DNA of 64,000 nt from Kappaphycus alvarezii (GCA_002205965.3 NADL03000740.1:558001-622000), one strand, 5' to 3'. Counted from the first letter of the stretch, positions 36,601 to 48,548 are shown. Numbers and translations: made by a program. Notes: generated from the letters alone by a model not told the origin.

Positions 36601-38600
36601 CCTCCTCTTTCGGTTTGCGGATCAACATGTAACCCCTCCCCACCCCCACAATCACTCGGTATATCCTCCGACCCAACCATTTCAGAAGTTCGTATCATCC
36701 AGCTCCCCCTCACTTCGTTACCCCTCTCTAACCTCCCCCCTTTTGAAACCTTGCTCATCCAGTGTACTCTCCAGCTTTCACCACTTCCGTCTGCTCCTGC
36801 AGAATTTCCACGCTGCCTCTTACCCTCCATATATCTCCCGTTACAATGATTACTTATCTTTCGAGCCCAGTATCATTGTCGAAACCAACCAAAATGTTTT
36901 GCAATCTATTCCTTTTGCATGGCTTGCGCACTCTTTTTGCGATGATCTGCTTTTTTAGTCCAATTTTAGGCGCCTTTTTCCTTCGTCTACTGCCTACAGA
37001 ATTTCTTTTGCCTTCCTCTTGTTCATTACCACTACCCTCAGCGCAGCCACCCACAACCTCAACCTCTCTTCTATTCGCTCACCAAACTCGCCATGCGTTA
37101 GGCTATCTTTTCACTCCTCCATCGAATCTACGCTGAAATCATTCTCACCTTTCATATCAAAATCAGCAAATTTCCCTTCCTCCTTGCAATCATTTACTTC
37201 TCTCTTCTTATCACTTAGAATTTTCATGCATTTGAAGCCGTTTATTTCCCTTTTACCGAGCTTTCACACAGAACTATACACATTGCAGCATGTCTTACGC
37301 AAAATTTCCCTTATTTTATGGCAAATATCCACGTTGGAAGCGTCGCATTTTATGTTGACGCGATGGCCCCTCTTCCTGCTCTGGTGGTTAGAGCCACATA
37401 GCGCACAGTACTGTTGTATTTTCATGTATATTATCTTATGTGCCTTAACGAGAATTGAAAGAGTTTCGTGTTCAAGAATAGTAACCTACTCCGCTTACGC
37501 CTTTCTTCAATCTCACTGGCAAGCCTCAAATTTGAATGCGAGATTTCTTTCGATTGTTTCTCACCTCCTGTATTTTCTATGACTCTCTTAATTTCTCTGA
37601 AGATTTCAATTGCGAAATCCATTCAAAAGTCCGCAAAGCAATGTTTTCAAGAAACATATCCGGTAAGCTATCCAAATCCTTAAATATCCACTTGAATCTA
37701 AGCGTTCAAGACGAGAGACAATGAGCCAGACCATAAGCTTGTTTTTGAGTACTTTTTTAAGTACATCTGGTACAGTCTTAGGCCCTTATAGCAAAAGAAC
37801 GATAAAAACGTTTAAGAACAAACGCATTTGTGTGGAGGTATCCGCACCTCCCTTGATGTCAATATACATAGTTAGGGATTCATTTTAAAAATATTGAGTG
37901 GAATAATAGGCTAGTCCATTTAAAAATGTCTAAGCCGATTTTACATTGAGTAATGATATTTACAGATCTCAATTCTCTGTCGGTCCAGTCTCTCAGGAAC
38001 CCTAAACGGTTCTGTATACAACTACACAAATTGGGGCGCACAACAACAGTCATGAGCAACATTCCGTTTTCATAAATATCTTCAACAACATGAAGCAATA
38101 CTTTGTAGAGCACTTGACTCTCCAAAGCACACGCGCAAAGTGCATATCTGAATTTGGTGCAATTTCACTGATGCAGGATGTGCAACTGGTAATCCACGAG
38201 GACAAAATGTTTGCCCTATCACTGTCCATATCTACGACGTTATAATCCACACAGTCATGACTTCGTGCTCGGCCCATTATTTAGCTTGCAATTATGTCTT
38301 GATTTCAAACACGGCATAGATGGAATTAGGTAGTTTTTCTAGCCTCTCTTACACAGATGAAGCACCGATGGTGCAAATGTTGTCAAGCGAGGCGCATATA
38401 AATTTACAGCCCGCAGGCAAATATAGACCGCAAGGGAGAAGCTGATCGTTCCCTCGTCTTGAATTTGCTCGTTAATAACTGCACCCTCATTCAGAGTAAT
38501 TCGCCTCATTTCCTCTGTGTAACTTATTTAGACCGAAAAAGCTTTCAACAAAAAACCGAATGAGCTCCTTTAAATTACCAAACATTGTTTGGGAGACTGT
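33601..38600. other. Unassigned DNA with pyrimidine-rich tracts
   Basis: I recognised no gene. A (TACTG)-type cluster lies at 33940-33985. From about 34090 to 34660 and from 36360 to 37210 the plus strand is strongly pyrimidine-rich, which creates long serine-, proline- and leucine-rich open frames (34137-34397, 36496-36849, 37019-37582). I treat these as composition artefacts. 35040-36300 and 37690-38600 are AT-rich without motifs. Confidence 0.45.
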
Positions 38601-38605
38601 CAGTC
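38601..38605. repeat. Target-site duplication CAGTC (left)
   Basis: The five bases directly before the left LTR are CAGTC, identical to the five bases directly after the right LTR (43847-43851). A 5-bp duplication is what Ty3/gypsy integrases produce. Confidence 0.9.
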
Positions 38606-38886
38606 TGTTGCGTGTTAGTTCACGGAGTCGGTAGTCGATGAGCCTTGAAAGCTTGAACGAAAAGTAGTTGAGAGTTGGTTCCTTGGCTGACCCAGAAGTT
38701 GGGTTCAGCAAGGTTTATATAGACTAGGATAGAACAGGGAGTAAGTAACCGCTGAGTCAGCAGTAGAAACACGTACTAGCCTATGAAAATAAAGGAAAAG
38801 AAATCTAATAATTCTAATAAAAACTTCAACTCTAAGCTGAGAAATTTAAATGCTGTGTTCGCTGTGCCCCTCTGGCATACAGCACA
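38606..38886 (-). repeat. 3' LTR (element sense)
   Basis: It matches 43565-43846 almost base for base, with shared long blocks such as agtcggtagtcgatgagcct and aatttaaatgctgtgttcgc. It starts TGTTGCGTG and ends AGCACA. On the element strand the sequence just before it reads AAGAATGAGGG, a purine-rich stretch that could serve as the polypurine tract. Confidence 0.92.
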
Positions 38887-38945
38887 GTGCCCTCATTCTT
38901 AGCGTCAGATGTTGAGAAGACGTTTTGCTTGTTTGGCGATGCCAG

Positions 38946-39365
38946 TTAGACGGCGGCGCTTAAAGTATGCACGAACTTTAGAAGGAACATCTTCAAACAT
39001 GTTTTGAGCGGTTCCCAGGAGTCACCATGTTTTTCAGCCCTTTCCAGGCAACTAAGACTTCGAACTCTCCATTTATTTCTCGTAAATCCTTGACCTTGTC
39101 TACTGCATACCAGACACGATCGGAAGTCTGCAATTTCTTTCATTTGGACTTCTGTCCCAATAAGCGCGTCGGCATTAGGTTTGATACGGGAAACATGTAG
39201 GTCCTCTGTCTCACTCGTAAGCAAATGTTCAACACGAACAATAAAGTTCGAAAGAACTTTTACGATACGCCTTGGCCCAACCCAATTTGCAGACATCTTT
39301 GTACGCGGTCCTTTAGAGCGAGCGACAACAACATAGTCACCGACAACGGAATTGCAGGGATACAC
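38946..39365 (-). pseudogene. Integrase C-terminal tail
   Basis: This 139-codon frame reads VVGDYVVVARSKGPRTKMSANWVGPRRIVKVLSN, then LTSETEDLHVSRIKPNAD. The W-x-G-P-x-R-I/V and the H-x-S-R-I/L-K/R-P/F pattern are the GPY/F-like end of Ty3/gypsy integrases. The rest of the frame resembles a degenerate downstream domain. It sits directly upstream of the 3' LTR in element sense. Confidence 0.75.
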
Positions 39366-40416
39366 TCCTTCCTAGCGTTGTGTCGTTCAACTGCCGATTT
39401 CCGACTGGCCGACAAGCACTGTTTAACTTGTTTGTGCATATCGTCCAATGACTTCTGCAGTGCTTCCATACCTAATTTTTGGAGCAGTCTTGCTGAATCA
39501 ACAGAGTCAACTTCTTTGAAACTGATAGCAGACAGTGCGACGACGAGTTGGTTGCCAGACTCCATCCCCGTGGACAGATACAGGTGCACGATTGCCGAGG
39601 CGACGAGAAGGAGTATTATTGATGATACTTTGTATCGCTGGTACAGTAGTCGGCCAATCCGATTCAGGAATCTTAAACTCAGCACTGAAGGCACGCATCA
39701 CTCGAAGAATTTGTTTGCAGACGGCTTCGACAGTTCCATTTGACCACGGCACATATGGGGTAGAGAAGTTGTGTTTAGCTCCCAAAGACTTCGCCAGTAT
39801 CTCCAAACTTCGTTTTGAAGTGAGTACCTTGGTCTGAAAACCATGAAAGAACAGGGACAAAGGTAGAGAAATATTCCATGAGAACCTCAGCTGTAGTCTC
39901 TGCATCCGCCTTTTCACAAGCCCGTAGGAAGCAATAGCCAGAGAAATCATCTTTGAGTATGAGGATATACTCTTTGTTATTAGATGATTCGCCGACGTAG
40001 AGGTAGTCGAAGTGTAACAATTCACTGACATGTTCAGCATGCATTTGAGATCCTAGAGGGCGACGGATTTTGTCACTGCTTGCTGATATTAGACAGAAAA
40101 AGCAGCTTTGAACAAATGCTTTGATGTCCGATTCCATTCCGTCCAGTGTATTTTCCTTGATAACGTCACAAGTCGTTGTGTAACCCCGATGTCCTCCAAG
40201 ACCACAATGAGCAGAAACAATGATTCGTAGTTGTAGATCCTGGTCTTCCTTAGGGACATTATCTTTCCATTGGAGGTTTTCCATAGGGAGGTTCATCTGA
40301 AGATTTGATATATCCTCGATTATCGGGTGGTGGATATTCCTCTTGCGATTTGTATACGACTTCAAGTGATGGAAGCTCGGGTTTGTCTTCAGTACGCAAT
40401 GGCACTTTGATTGCAC
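39260..40416 (-). pseudogene. Integrase zinc-binding region and core
   Basis: The frame 39775-40416 contains SAHCGLGGHRGYTTT and SCFFCLISASS (HHCC finger), LLHFDYLYVG (first aspartate) and WFSDQGTHFKTKF (second aspartate). The frame 39507-40040 continues with TPYVPWSNGTVEAVCKQILR, where the E of TVEA is the third acidic residue, and 39260-39694 with the helix after it. The D, D and E are all present but are spread over two frames, with a frame change near 39780-39840. Confidence 0.8.
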
Positions 40417-40927
40417 TCATACGTCTTGCAGGTGATTTTTCATAATCAGGAGCTGCCCAACGAGTCAGAATATCAGCCCATAAGTTGCTTTCGCCCGTAA
40501 TATGCTCGATGGTGAAGTTGAACTCAGCCAATCGGAGTGCCCACCGCTGGACTTTGTTAACTACATGTCTTGCCACATTTGAGTTGAAGCGACGTGGAGA
40601 AAGCATGTACAGCAAGTTCTTGTGGTCCGTAAACAATGAGTATTCACCACATGCGACTAAGTTATGCGACAGTCGAATAGTTGAAGCCACAATGGCGTAC
40701 GACTCTTTTTCAGGCATCGTCCAGCGAGATGAGGAACCTCTGAATGATCCGGATACAAATCCAACAGGGTAGTGCTCCCACTCATGAGGAGGCTTCCCTG
40801 ACTTAAATTCTCGAATTGTCACTTGAGTAAGTACTCCAGACCAATACGGTTCAGATGCATCAGTGAAGAGACAAAGTCGTTGATTCGGGTCGACAGTTGC
40901 CAGAGTTGCTTGCTCCTTAATCGCCAT
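40259..40927 (-). pseudogene. RNase H of the Ty3/gypsy element
   Basis: A 222-codon frame reads LCLFTDASEPYWSGVLTQ, MPEKESYAIVAST, YSLFTDHKNLLYMLSP and LAEFNFTIEHITGESNLWADILTRW. The TDAS aspartate, the E of EKESYAI, the TDHKNL aspartate and the NLWADILTRW end are the conserved acidic positions of gypsy RNase H. The module is intact in itself. Confidence 0.85.
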
Positions 40928-41038
40928 GATGAGGCTTTGAAATGCATCACAGTGCTCGTCCCCCCAAGCAGAGATAGGGCGATTGGTTAGACGGACCTTT
41001 TGCGAGTGCCATTCTTAGTGTAATTGGCTTCAAGGAGG

Positions 41039-42021
41039 TCATATAAGGGGCGATGAGCTGGAAAACTTAGGAATAGCAGTTTCATCAATTAGCGCCATTA
41101 CAAGTTCCATTAGTGCTCCTACAGTGGTAGGTGTGCTCATACTCGTAAGAGCCTCGTACTGACGTGGGTGAAATTTCACACCTTTCTTGTTTATGATTCG
41201 CCCGCAGAAATGGACCTCATTGGTAACGACTTGACATTTTGCAGGATTTAGTTTCAATCCGCTGGCTTTGCACACCTCAAATACGGCGCGTAGCCTTTGC
41301 AGTAATGTAGATGATTCAGTCGCATACCCAAGCAAGTCATCGAGGTAGATAAGCAAATCCAAATGCCCAAATAGCGATTCCATTGACGATTGGAAATAAG
41401 CAACAGCATTAGTTGCACCGTGCAAAACTCGATTTGGAGTGTAAACCGAACGGCGTGTGGAATGATTGACATTCACGCGATTCTTCAGCTAATGAAATTG
41501 CCAATATCCGTGCAGGAAATCCAAATTGAACCACGGCTTCGAGCCAGTGAGTTTGGCGAGCATAGGATCGGCGTTGCATTGGCCAGACAGTTTTCTTTGT
41601 CTGGGAGTTCACAGGTCGCAAGTCAACAGTAAAACGAATCCTCTATTCCAGGTTTTGGTACAATGAGCGGAGCACAAGCCCATTTGGATGCATTGTTCCG
41701 AACGATAAAACCAGCATTAATTAGCTCTTCAACTTTTTTCTTAAGAAAAGAAGTTTGTTCAGGAGAGTAGGTGCGTTGCCGAACTTTGATTGGGCGACGT
41801 GGCCCTTCAAGTTCAATATGCATGGGTTGAACTGTGACAGGTGGATCTTTTCCTAATTTCACGCGGAAAATGTCTTTAAACTCTGTAATTAATTCTTTGA
41901 GTGTGACTCTGAGTTGTTTGTCCAGATGCTTTTCACCGCGAGATATCATGGAATCAATTTCGGTTTGGGTTCTGTTTCGTCCTGAACTCCGACCTCGACG
42001 TCCTTGTAATCTTATCACCAT
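41039..42021 (-). pseudogene. Reverse transcriptase of the Ty3/gypsy element
   Basis: The first part (41623-42021) reads MHIELEGPRRPIKVRQRTYS, FLKKKVEELINAGFIVRNNASKWACAPLIVPK. A middle piece in another frame (41409-41621) covers the finger. The last part (41039-41476) has NRVLHGATNAVAYFQSSM and LLIYLDDLLGYA with the catalytic YLDD at 41336-41347, then GLKLNPAKCQVV and FCGRIINKKG. The active-site residues survive although the reading frame changes at least twice. Confidence 0.85.
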
Positions 42022-42232
42022 CCTTCAAAGGAAAATTATCGTTGCGCATCATGCTGCAGATATTTGTAGGTTCGATCTCACCTTGGGCTTATCGATTTCG
42101 CTCGATAGAAGCTTAAGACCCAGTTTTCCGACTTTAGCAGAGTTATCTTCAATTTGAAGTTTTTATAGTCGATAGAAGCCAACCATTCAATGTTGTCCGC
42201 TAGAAAGTCCTTGACATCTATTCCTGAAGCTT

Positions 42233-42818
42233 TCAGGAAAGGGTTACCCAGAATGATTTCACCAGCGCAAGCAGTACCGGCAGGGACATGATCATCGCTG
42301 TCGAGAGAATCTTGACTTTGACGTTACGAAGTCGACAAGGCCCAGCCATAGTCTGTATCAGGGACTTATCTGAGCCGTACCTTTTGAGTAGACAGGATGT
42401 CCATATCGCTTTCAGTTTCTCAGGTTTAGAGAACCAGCGTGAGGGCAAGAAGACTCCTTGGTCACCAAGGAAGTTCACGATAGTCTCGGAGATAGCATTT
42501 CGATCAGCACCAGAGTCGAGGCGACATGCAAAATTGAATCCACCAATTTCAGCTCGAACCACTGCAGAATCATCAACAATAGATGACCGAACCCAATCGA
42601 TTTGTAGGTTTTCTTTGGCTTCATGTTGCACCAAAGAGACACTCGGTATGGAGTCGCTTTTTTCTTCTCCCTAAATTCTTGTAGGAGCTTTTTGCGTACT
42701 CCTTGTCCGTTTTCGGGCAATCTTTCACCAAGCGATTTTCGTTGCAATTTGGATTCAGGCAAGGAGGAAGAGATTTTGGCTTGTCATTCGGAAACGCCTT
42801 CGTGTCCTCTTTTGTCAC
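42233..42818 (-). pseudogene. Gag zinc knuckle and aspartic protease
   Basis: CLNPNCNENRLVKDCP (42621-42818 frame) is the C-x4-C-x-E/D-x-x-H/R-x-x-x-D-C knuckle seen in oomycete-like gypsy gag, with an R where the H is usual. Downstream, VRAEIGGFNFACRLDSGADRNAISE has the D-S-G-A active site of a retropepsin. The knuckle and the protease lie in different frames. Confidence 0.7.
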
Positions 42819-42983
42819 GGTAGAAGTAGGGTTTCTAGGAGTGACCGAGTCCCAGGACGATCTTTTTTTCTCGATTCGTCTATTGGAGGACGGCCGTGGT
42901 GTACATTCTCACGCAAAGGTATCACTTCCTCGAATATCTCAGCCTTGCCCGCCAAGTAATCCAAAACCCAAAGTAGTCACCCT

Positions 42984-43524
42984 TTAGCTCTGCTTTCTCA
43001 AGTTAATTGCATTTGCATTCTCTTTTTGATGAATAGGCTGCAATACAGAAATGATGTGCTTAACAGCCGCTTCTTGTGAATTTTCGACGAAGCTCCAACC
43101 TCGCTTTTCGCAAAGCTCGAAGTACGATGCAGACAACATGAAAATTCGGAGTCTTGCATCAGGTTCGCTGGAATCCAATTTCACGTGCCGCTTAACGTCT
43201 GCGAAAGCAGCATACACAGAAACAGTTCTAACCCTGCCCGATATTTCCTCATCTTTCTCTTATAACATCATCGGTACAGTCCTGTAACGTTTTGATATCA
43301 ATGCCGAATACTCGAGCTCGTATCAACGACTTCAGAAACATTCCAGCAAAACACGATCGAAAGGATACAGCTGTCATACAATTCTGTGCGTTGACAGCTT
43401 CTTCGTATGCTTCACGTGCTGCTAAGAAGTCTTGTACGGCCTTTCGAGATATTGACCGAATTCTCGGCGTCTGAATAGGAGCAAACAGTTGTGCCGGTGT
43501 GACACCAAGGCCATTGTCGCTCAT
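42984..43524 (-). pseudogene. Gag of the Ty3/gypsy element
   Basis: The first ATG on the element strand is at 43522-43524, about 40 bases after the 5' LTR. The protein starts MSDNGLGVTPAQLFAPIQTPRIRSISRKAVQDFLAAREAYEEAV and continues through a SCFAGMFLKSLI segment, then breaks at a stop (43249) and continues in another frame (42984-43217). The TP-x-R-x-I/L-S-R...F-L-x-x-R-x-x-Y pattern is typical of this gag family. Confidence 0.7.
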
Positions 43525-43564
43525 GTTGACCAACCGACTTACTGCGCGCAGCTGCAGTTTAAAC

Positions 43565-43846
43565 TGTTGCGTGTTAGTTTACGTAGTCGGTAGTCGATGA
43601 GCCTTGAAAGCTTGAACGAAAAGTAGTTGAGAGTTGGTTCCTTGGCTGACCCAGAAGATGGGTTCAGCAAGGTTTATATAGACTAGAATAGAACAGAAAG
43701 TGTGGAACCGCTGAGTCAGCAATAGAAATACATAATAGCCTATGAAAATAAAGGAAATGGAAATCTAATAACTCTAATAAAAACTTCAACTCTAAGCTGA
43801 GAAATTTAAATGCTGTGTTCGCTGTGCCCCGCTGGCATACAGCACA
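43565..43846 (-). repeat. 5' LTR (element sense)
   Basis: This is the partner of 38606-38886. Directly inside it, on the element strand, lies GTTTAAACTGCAGCTG, where a tRNA primer-binding site would be expected; I do not recognise a tRNA 3' end complement in it. The flanking CAGTC lies at 43847-43851. Confidence 0.92.
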
Positions 43847-43851
43847 CAGTC

Positions 43852-46453
43852 CAAAATGAACAAAAACAGAGGAAATAGTCCGAAAACACTTTTATACAAA
43901 GGTTTCAGTTCTTTTGAAATTCTCGATTGCAAAGAAATCCGTTTCTATTTGTCTTAAAATGAGGATGTATGTATTTGAATAAAGGTAGCTCTTCAGCTCA
44001 TTCTTCATATTGAAGTTCCGATCAGAGTCATCTGTGGTCTATAAAGAGTTCAGGATAGGCCGTTAAGATGTGCAAAACGCGTCCGAATGACTCTGCAGGC
44101 AATTACAACCAGAGGAATAAGCATTCAAAGGACTGGGGTAGCACAGAATAGAAGAAGGACAATACTTGTGGATCTTTTTGCCAGATAACCATACCGCAAC
44201 AGCATAGAGATCCATAATTCTAGAAATTAGCACAGTTCACTCTTCATGTAGCAAAAAACACAGTCTGGCCCATCTCAGAGTGGTAATCAATGATAAACTT
44301 TTACCCGGTCTATCACATTGTGAACCCAAAAATACATCATTTTCATCCTTGCGGTCGTTCTCATCGTTGCGAATACCATCTTCATCATCAGAATCGTCTC
44401 CTGCTACATTACCATTCTGTAGATCCAAATTTGATAAATATGCAAAGCAGTGTTAACGATTTTATTCATTCTCAACTACCCTAAGAACACTGAAACCAAC
44501 AATCATTAGTTTTTAAACAACCTTAGGGCTTTCAAAATGGCGTTCTATTCTAATTAAAATCCTATTAATGACATTTACCCCTCTATATCCTGTTACAAAT
44601 ACAGTAACACACTGCAACCCGTCCTCCACACTCTCACCGTGGAGAAGAAAGTTAACCTAAAGTGCTAGAGGATAGTAAGCGTGAACTACCCTATCGGTAA
44701 TTGACCTCCTTATATCCTCTTCCTGATTATCTAGTGTCTCAAAATGATTTCTTGGGGGATAGAACCGAATAGACTATCATCGAAAAAAATAAACTTCCAG
44801 TATGGGGTCAAGACAGGCTCAATTTGATACTTCAAATGAGACTGGCTCGAATGCCATCATGAGACCAGTTATGAACCTCTTGGTCGCCAACAAAAGTCTT
44901 TCTTCAATGCCACAGTCTGTTGTGTTATAGGTAATTTTATTGTTCTCAATAAACTTGATGACATCTGGACTTAAATCCATTTGGTCTCCTCGGAAAGCAT
45001 TCTAATAAAGCGATCTGCACTGAGAAGAGTACTAAGGAACCAGTTATACATAAAAATATACAATAATAGATAGCTCATTAATTTCCGTGTATCTAGTAAT
45101 GCCAGATAACTTCAATTATGCGTTGAAATAACTCACAAACGTTTTTAGTGTGTCCCGTACACATAAATAGACAATCTCAGGTCGAGTCTTTTCCTTGTCT
45201 AGAGAGCAGAGCTCTACTTCAAGTCGTGTTGCTATCAACATAACAACATATCGGACACAATCGTTAAAGAATTTATTCTTAAACTCTTTCTCCATAAAGC
45301 AGATATTGATTTATCTTCCACGCAGATGATGGATCATTTCGCTTCGCCCGACCGCTTCTTGCTCCACCACTGCGCAGACCTCTTTCCTGGTCTAAATTTG
45401 ATATACGTGCGCCATATCGAGCAGGATCCGGTGATCGATGCATACGTTGATCAATCTAAATTACGGTGGTGGGGCTATTGACGAACCAGTTTTAGTTATG
45501 ACTTTCTCCGGGACATTTTAAGATCTAAGAATAACTGGTGAAAATGCAGCCTTAGTACTTTATCGCCCGCATCATCGAGTAATGTTACGAGAGGGTTTAT
45601 TGAAATTTTTGAGTTGGCGGTGGTACTAATCCAAAAAATGGGTAAGGAATTTGACTGTACTTATGCTGCTCGTAAATTTAATGAGATTTTTGCGACGGAT
45701 TTCTCTGTAGCGGTGGCGTTGTGAGAGCAGTGAATGATGTTGTAATGGTGTTGTTGTAGTGCGTATTGAGAGGGGAAATGGGATCGGAAACACGAAGGAA
45801 GAGATCAGGAGGGCGACTACTGAGGAGCGTGTGGCTTGAGCTGCAAGTGAGAGTGGGATAGGAGGGTTTCGGTAGGAGTTCGAAAGAGATCAAAACACAA
45901 ATTGGTTTTCTAGAAACAAACCATAGCCATAATATTGAATAGGAGAAGTGATTACTAAGATCAAATAGATGGGGTGAGATATAGATAGGAACAATGATCC
46001 GGAAGCGAGAGATCGGGAATGTGTGGAAGAAGACATAACTTTGGCTTCCGCTCCAGTGAAAAATATTTCACTAGGTACTGCGGAAAAATGACCCAGGTGG
46101 ACGGTGGCTTTGACGGTAGGAAGAATATCTTGAAGCAGAGTTACGGGTGCGTAAGAGGAGACAGAGAAAAGCTCCGTACGTTCGATTAAGCGAACGTACG
46201 GCTCTATCGTTGCGCCATTGCAGGCAAAATGTAGTCTATGCTCGATTATTCGAACGATTTGGGCATTATATAAATGCATACAGTACTAGTACAATAATCT
46301 ACAAAGCAGTGGTGCACAAAACTTCATGGCACTCCCCATAATGTGGGGTAGTGGCTTTAATATTGGATTTAATACTAAATGCCATCCGTTATTAAAGTTA
46401 ACGGCCATGCTGATTCTTAATGTGATTACGGAGTTTTAGATAAGTTAAATTTA
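43852..46453. other. Unassigned AT-rich DNA
   Basis: I recognised no gene. Frames at 44237-44428 and 45678-45893 (minus) are low-complexity. The frame 45890-46279 (minus, 129 codons) has no motif. A purine-rich block occurs at about 45770-46030. Two short inverted segments (cgtacgttcgattaagcgaacgtacg) form a near-palindrome near 46175-46200. Confidence 0.45.
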
Positions 46454-48364
46454 CAGAGATAGACAACTTTCCATCCAAAATAGGCTGGCAAATAGGCTGG
46501 TCAAACGTTATGAAACTTCGCGGAAAAGTCTCTCCCACCAAAATGCCTCAAATAGGGGCGCTGAAATCGTTCCCACATCATATGTAAGAGGTGAAGCATG
46601 TCTGAAACTTGGAACGGGATGCCATAGAGTCTAAAAAAGGGCAAAAAGATGCCCATAAAGTGCCGTCTCACCAATTTCGAAAAGAAGCAGACCGTATCTC
46701 ATTCCCCAAACTGCATGAGTATTGCTGCCGTCGCACGGGAGCTAGGATGTTCCAGGTGGTTTACCAAAACGGTTTGGAGAGATTAAGCAGCTCATAACAA
46801 AAAAATGAGGGAGAGAGGGCAGAAAAATTATCAGGTATTGACAACAAAAGAGTACTTGGAGAAGTTTGCAGAAACCAATCAAGCAGTAAAAGTGTCTTGA
46901 CTTGACCCTGTAGTTGAACATATTATATCTTACTATACGCCTTTTTCTTCGAAGTGCTCCATTTTTGAAGTGCAAACGTATTTCAAGAACTCTTTCCATG
47001 AAAGAAAAACATCAGAAACACTGCATCAAATGGAGTATGGAGATGGTAACAAACGAATCAAAAATGGGATCTCATCATCTGGTCCAACGAGAGGAAGTTT
47101 AATGTCGACCAACCAGACGCTTAAGCGTTCTTTTGGCATTTTTTCCGCAAGGATAAGGAGTCTTTTTTGAAACGAAACGGTGGAGGAGAAAGTGTAAACC
47201 CCTTACGCTCGTACTCAACCGGCGACAGTGAGTATCAGGCGAGTTCTGGTTAGATGAGACTGAATTGGAAAACTGCACGGCCTACTCATGCCAGTCGTTG
47301 CAACAGTTAGTATCGGTGAAAGCTGTAGGGATACACCCGAGCTGGGACGATTTAGCACTACAGTTCAGCTGATGTGAAGGACCTGTAGGGCTCTTGCGAA
47401 GGAAACTTCCGAGCCCCTGGTATCTAGAGGTGCAACACACTCAACAGGTTGAATACTTGGTACCTGATGCAGACCCGCGACATGTAGCGCTTCCTCCATG
47501 GGGCTGCGTCCCACGTTGCAGACGTGATAATCGTCCGTCCTTCTGCACAGAGGACGCGACGCCGAAGTACAGTGTACCAAGTAGCGGCGATACTTCAAAA
47601 ATAAGACAACCTGCCGGCTGTCGATCCGAAGGGTAGGAAGCAGCAGGTCAGAGCAACGGCACTTACGCCCGAGGGAAACCCACGCAGAGTCACTGCCCAC
47701 TTGTGTGTCTCCTTTATTGCCGTATAATTTACTGCGTCCTGTTTTTATCTCTTTCTACTCCCTCCTACTCTACGCGACGGCCTTGCTGCGAAGTTCCTCG
47801 CTGGATAGAGACCGCTTAAAATTTTACGAAAGCGTAATGGTCTATGCCTGCTTTACTGGTAACAAAAAGTCTTAACAAATGTTTTTAAATGGAAAACAGA
47901 ATGATCCAAAGTATGTGCAGACGTTAGAGCCCTATTTTCTACCGTTTATGGAGGATATATCGCTTTTATGGGCGTTTATGCATGATGGAGCGCCTTCTTA
48001 TAGTGCTGTAATCATCAAAAGACTGGCTGTTTGAGGAAGATATAAATGTTATAGACTGCCTTACTCTCATGATATTAACTCTATCGAAAACGTTCGGAGT
48101 ATACTAGTCAGGAGTTTATACGCTAATCAGAGGCAGTTCAAAAGCTTGTAATCTCTAAAAACTGTTTGTTTCAGGCGTGAAATAATTTAGATCCTGTAGT
48201 ATTGACCAACAGGAAAGATGCATAGAGGTAGAGCCTGCAAAGGGGAGGAAGGTAGACTACAGAGACGCACATACACTCCGTTTCGAATACCGTACAGGTT
48301 GCTTGAAAACAAGTGTTCATAACCTTTTGACCAGCCTATTTGTAGGGGAAGTTGTCTATCTCTG
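46454..48364 (+). mobile_element. Tc1/mariner relic, interrupted
   Basis: The left end (CAGAGATAGACAACTT...AATAGGCTGGTCAAA, 46454-46513) is the inverted repeat of the right end (48317-48364). The left flank is TA; the right flank is AA, probably a mutated TA. Inside are relics of a DDE transposase: a helix-turn-helix-like start near 46600-46700, IWSNERKFNVDQPDA (first D/E region) near 47080-47120, FMHDGAPSYSAVIIKRL (second D) near 47980-48030, and SHDINSIENVRSILVRSLY (third acidic position in NSIEN) near 48070-48120. Many frame changes and stops make it dead. A 635-bp insertion splits it at 47193. Confidence 0.85.
47193..47827. mobile_element. Solo-LTR-like insertion inside the Tc1/mariner relic
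   Basis: Before it stands GAAAG (47188-47192) and after it GAAAG (47828-47832). Removing the insert and one GAAAG restores the continuity of the transposase (GGGES followed by SVMVYACF). The insert begins TGTAAAC and ends TTTTAC, so the termini are inverted (TGTAAA/TTTAC), as in LTRs, apart from a missing final A. No coding frame inside has a motif. This is best read as a solo LTR with a 5-bp target duplication; its parent element is not in the window. Confidence 0.6.
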
Positions 48365-48548
48365 AAGGTTTAACTTTTTATAACTCTATTTTCAGATTTA
48401 GAAGCAGCATTACGGGGTTTACGCCACCACTTTTCAGAAATAAATATGACTAAATTTGACGTTTACATTACAGTCTGTAAGCAGTTAGTGAAATTTTTCT
48501 GTTGCTTGTGACAAACGGTGCTGAAAAGCTGCCCGTTAGTGAAGACCT

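Larger units (their letters stand above)
38606..43846 (-). mobile_element. Ty3/gypsy retrotransposon with both LTRs
   Basis: The element is about 5.24 kb and reads on the minus strand. LTRs of about 281 bp begin TGTTGCG and end AGCACA on the plus strand (TG...CA), and a perfect CAGTC duplication flanks them. The internal order is gag, protease, RT, RNase H, integrase, C-terminal tail. The two LTRs differ at roughly 17 positions by eye, so the insertion is not recent. Protein modules resemble gypsy elements of oomycetes and algae, with a gag that begins in VTPAQLFAPIQTPRIRSISR. Frame changes are frequent in pol, so it is probably inactive, unless part of them are assembly errors. Confidence 0.92.

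Noticed and set aside
36496..37582. Long serine- and proline-rich open frames as genes
   Set aside because: They coincide with a pyrimidine-rich tract that removes stop codons in several frames at once; no domain is visible.
47365..47700. 111-codon minus-strand frame as a gene
   Set aside because: It lies wholly inside the solo-LTR-like insertion and shows no motif.
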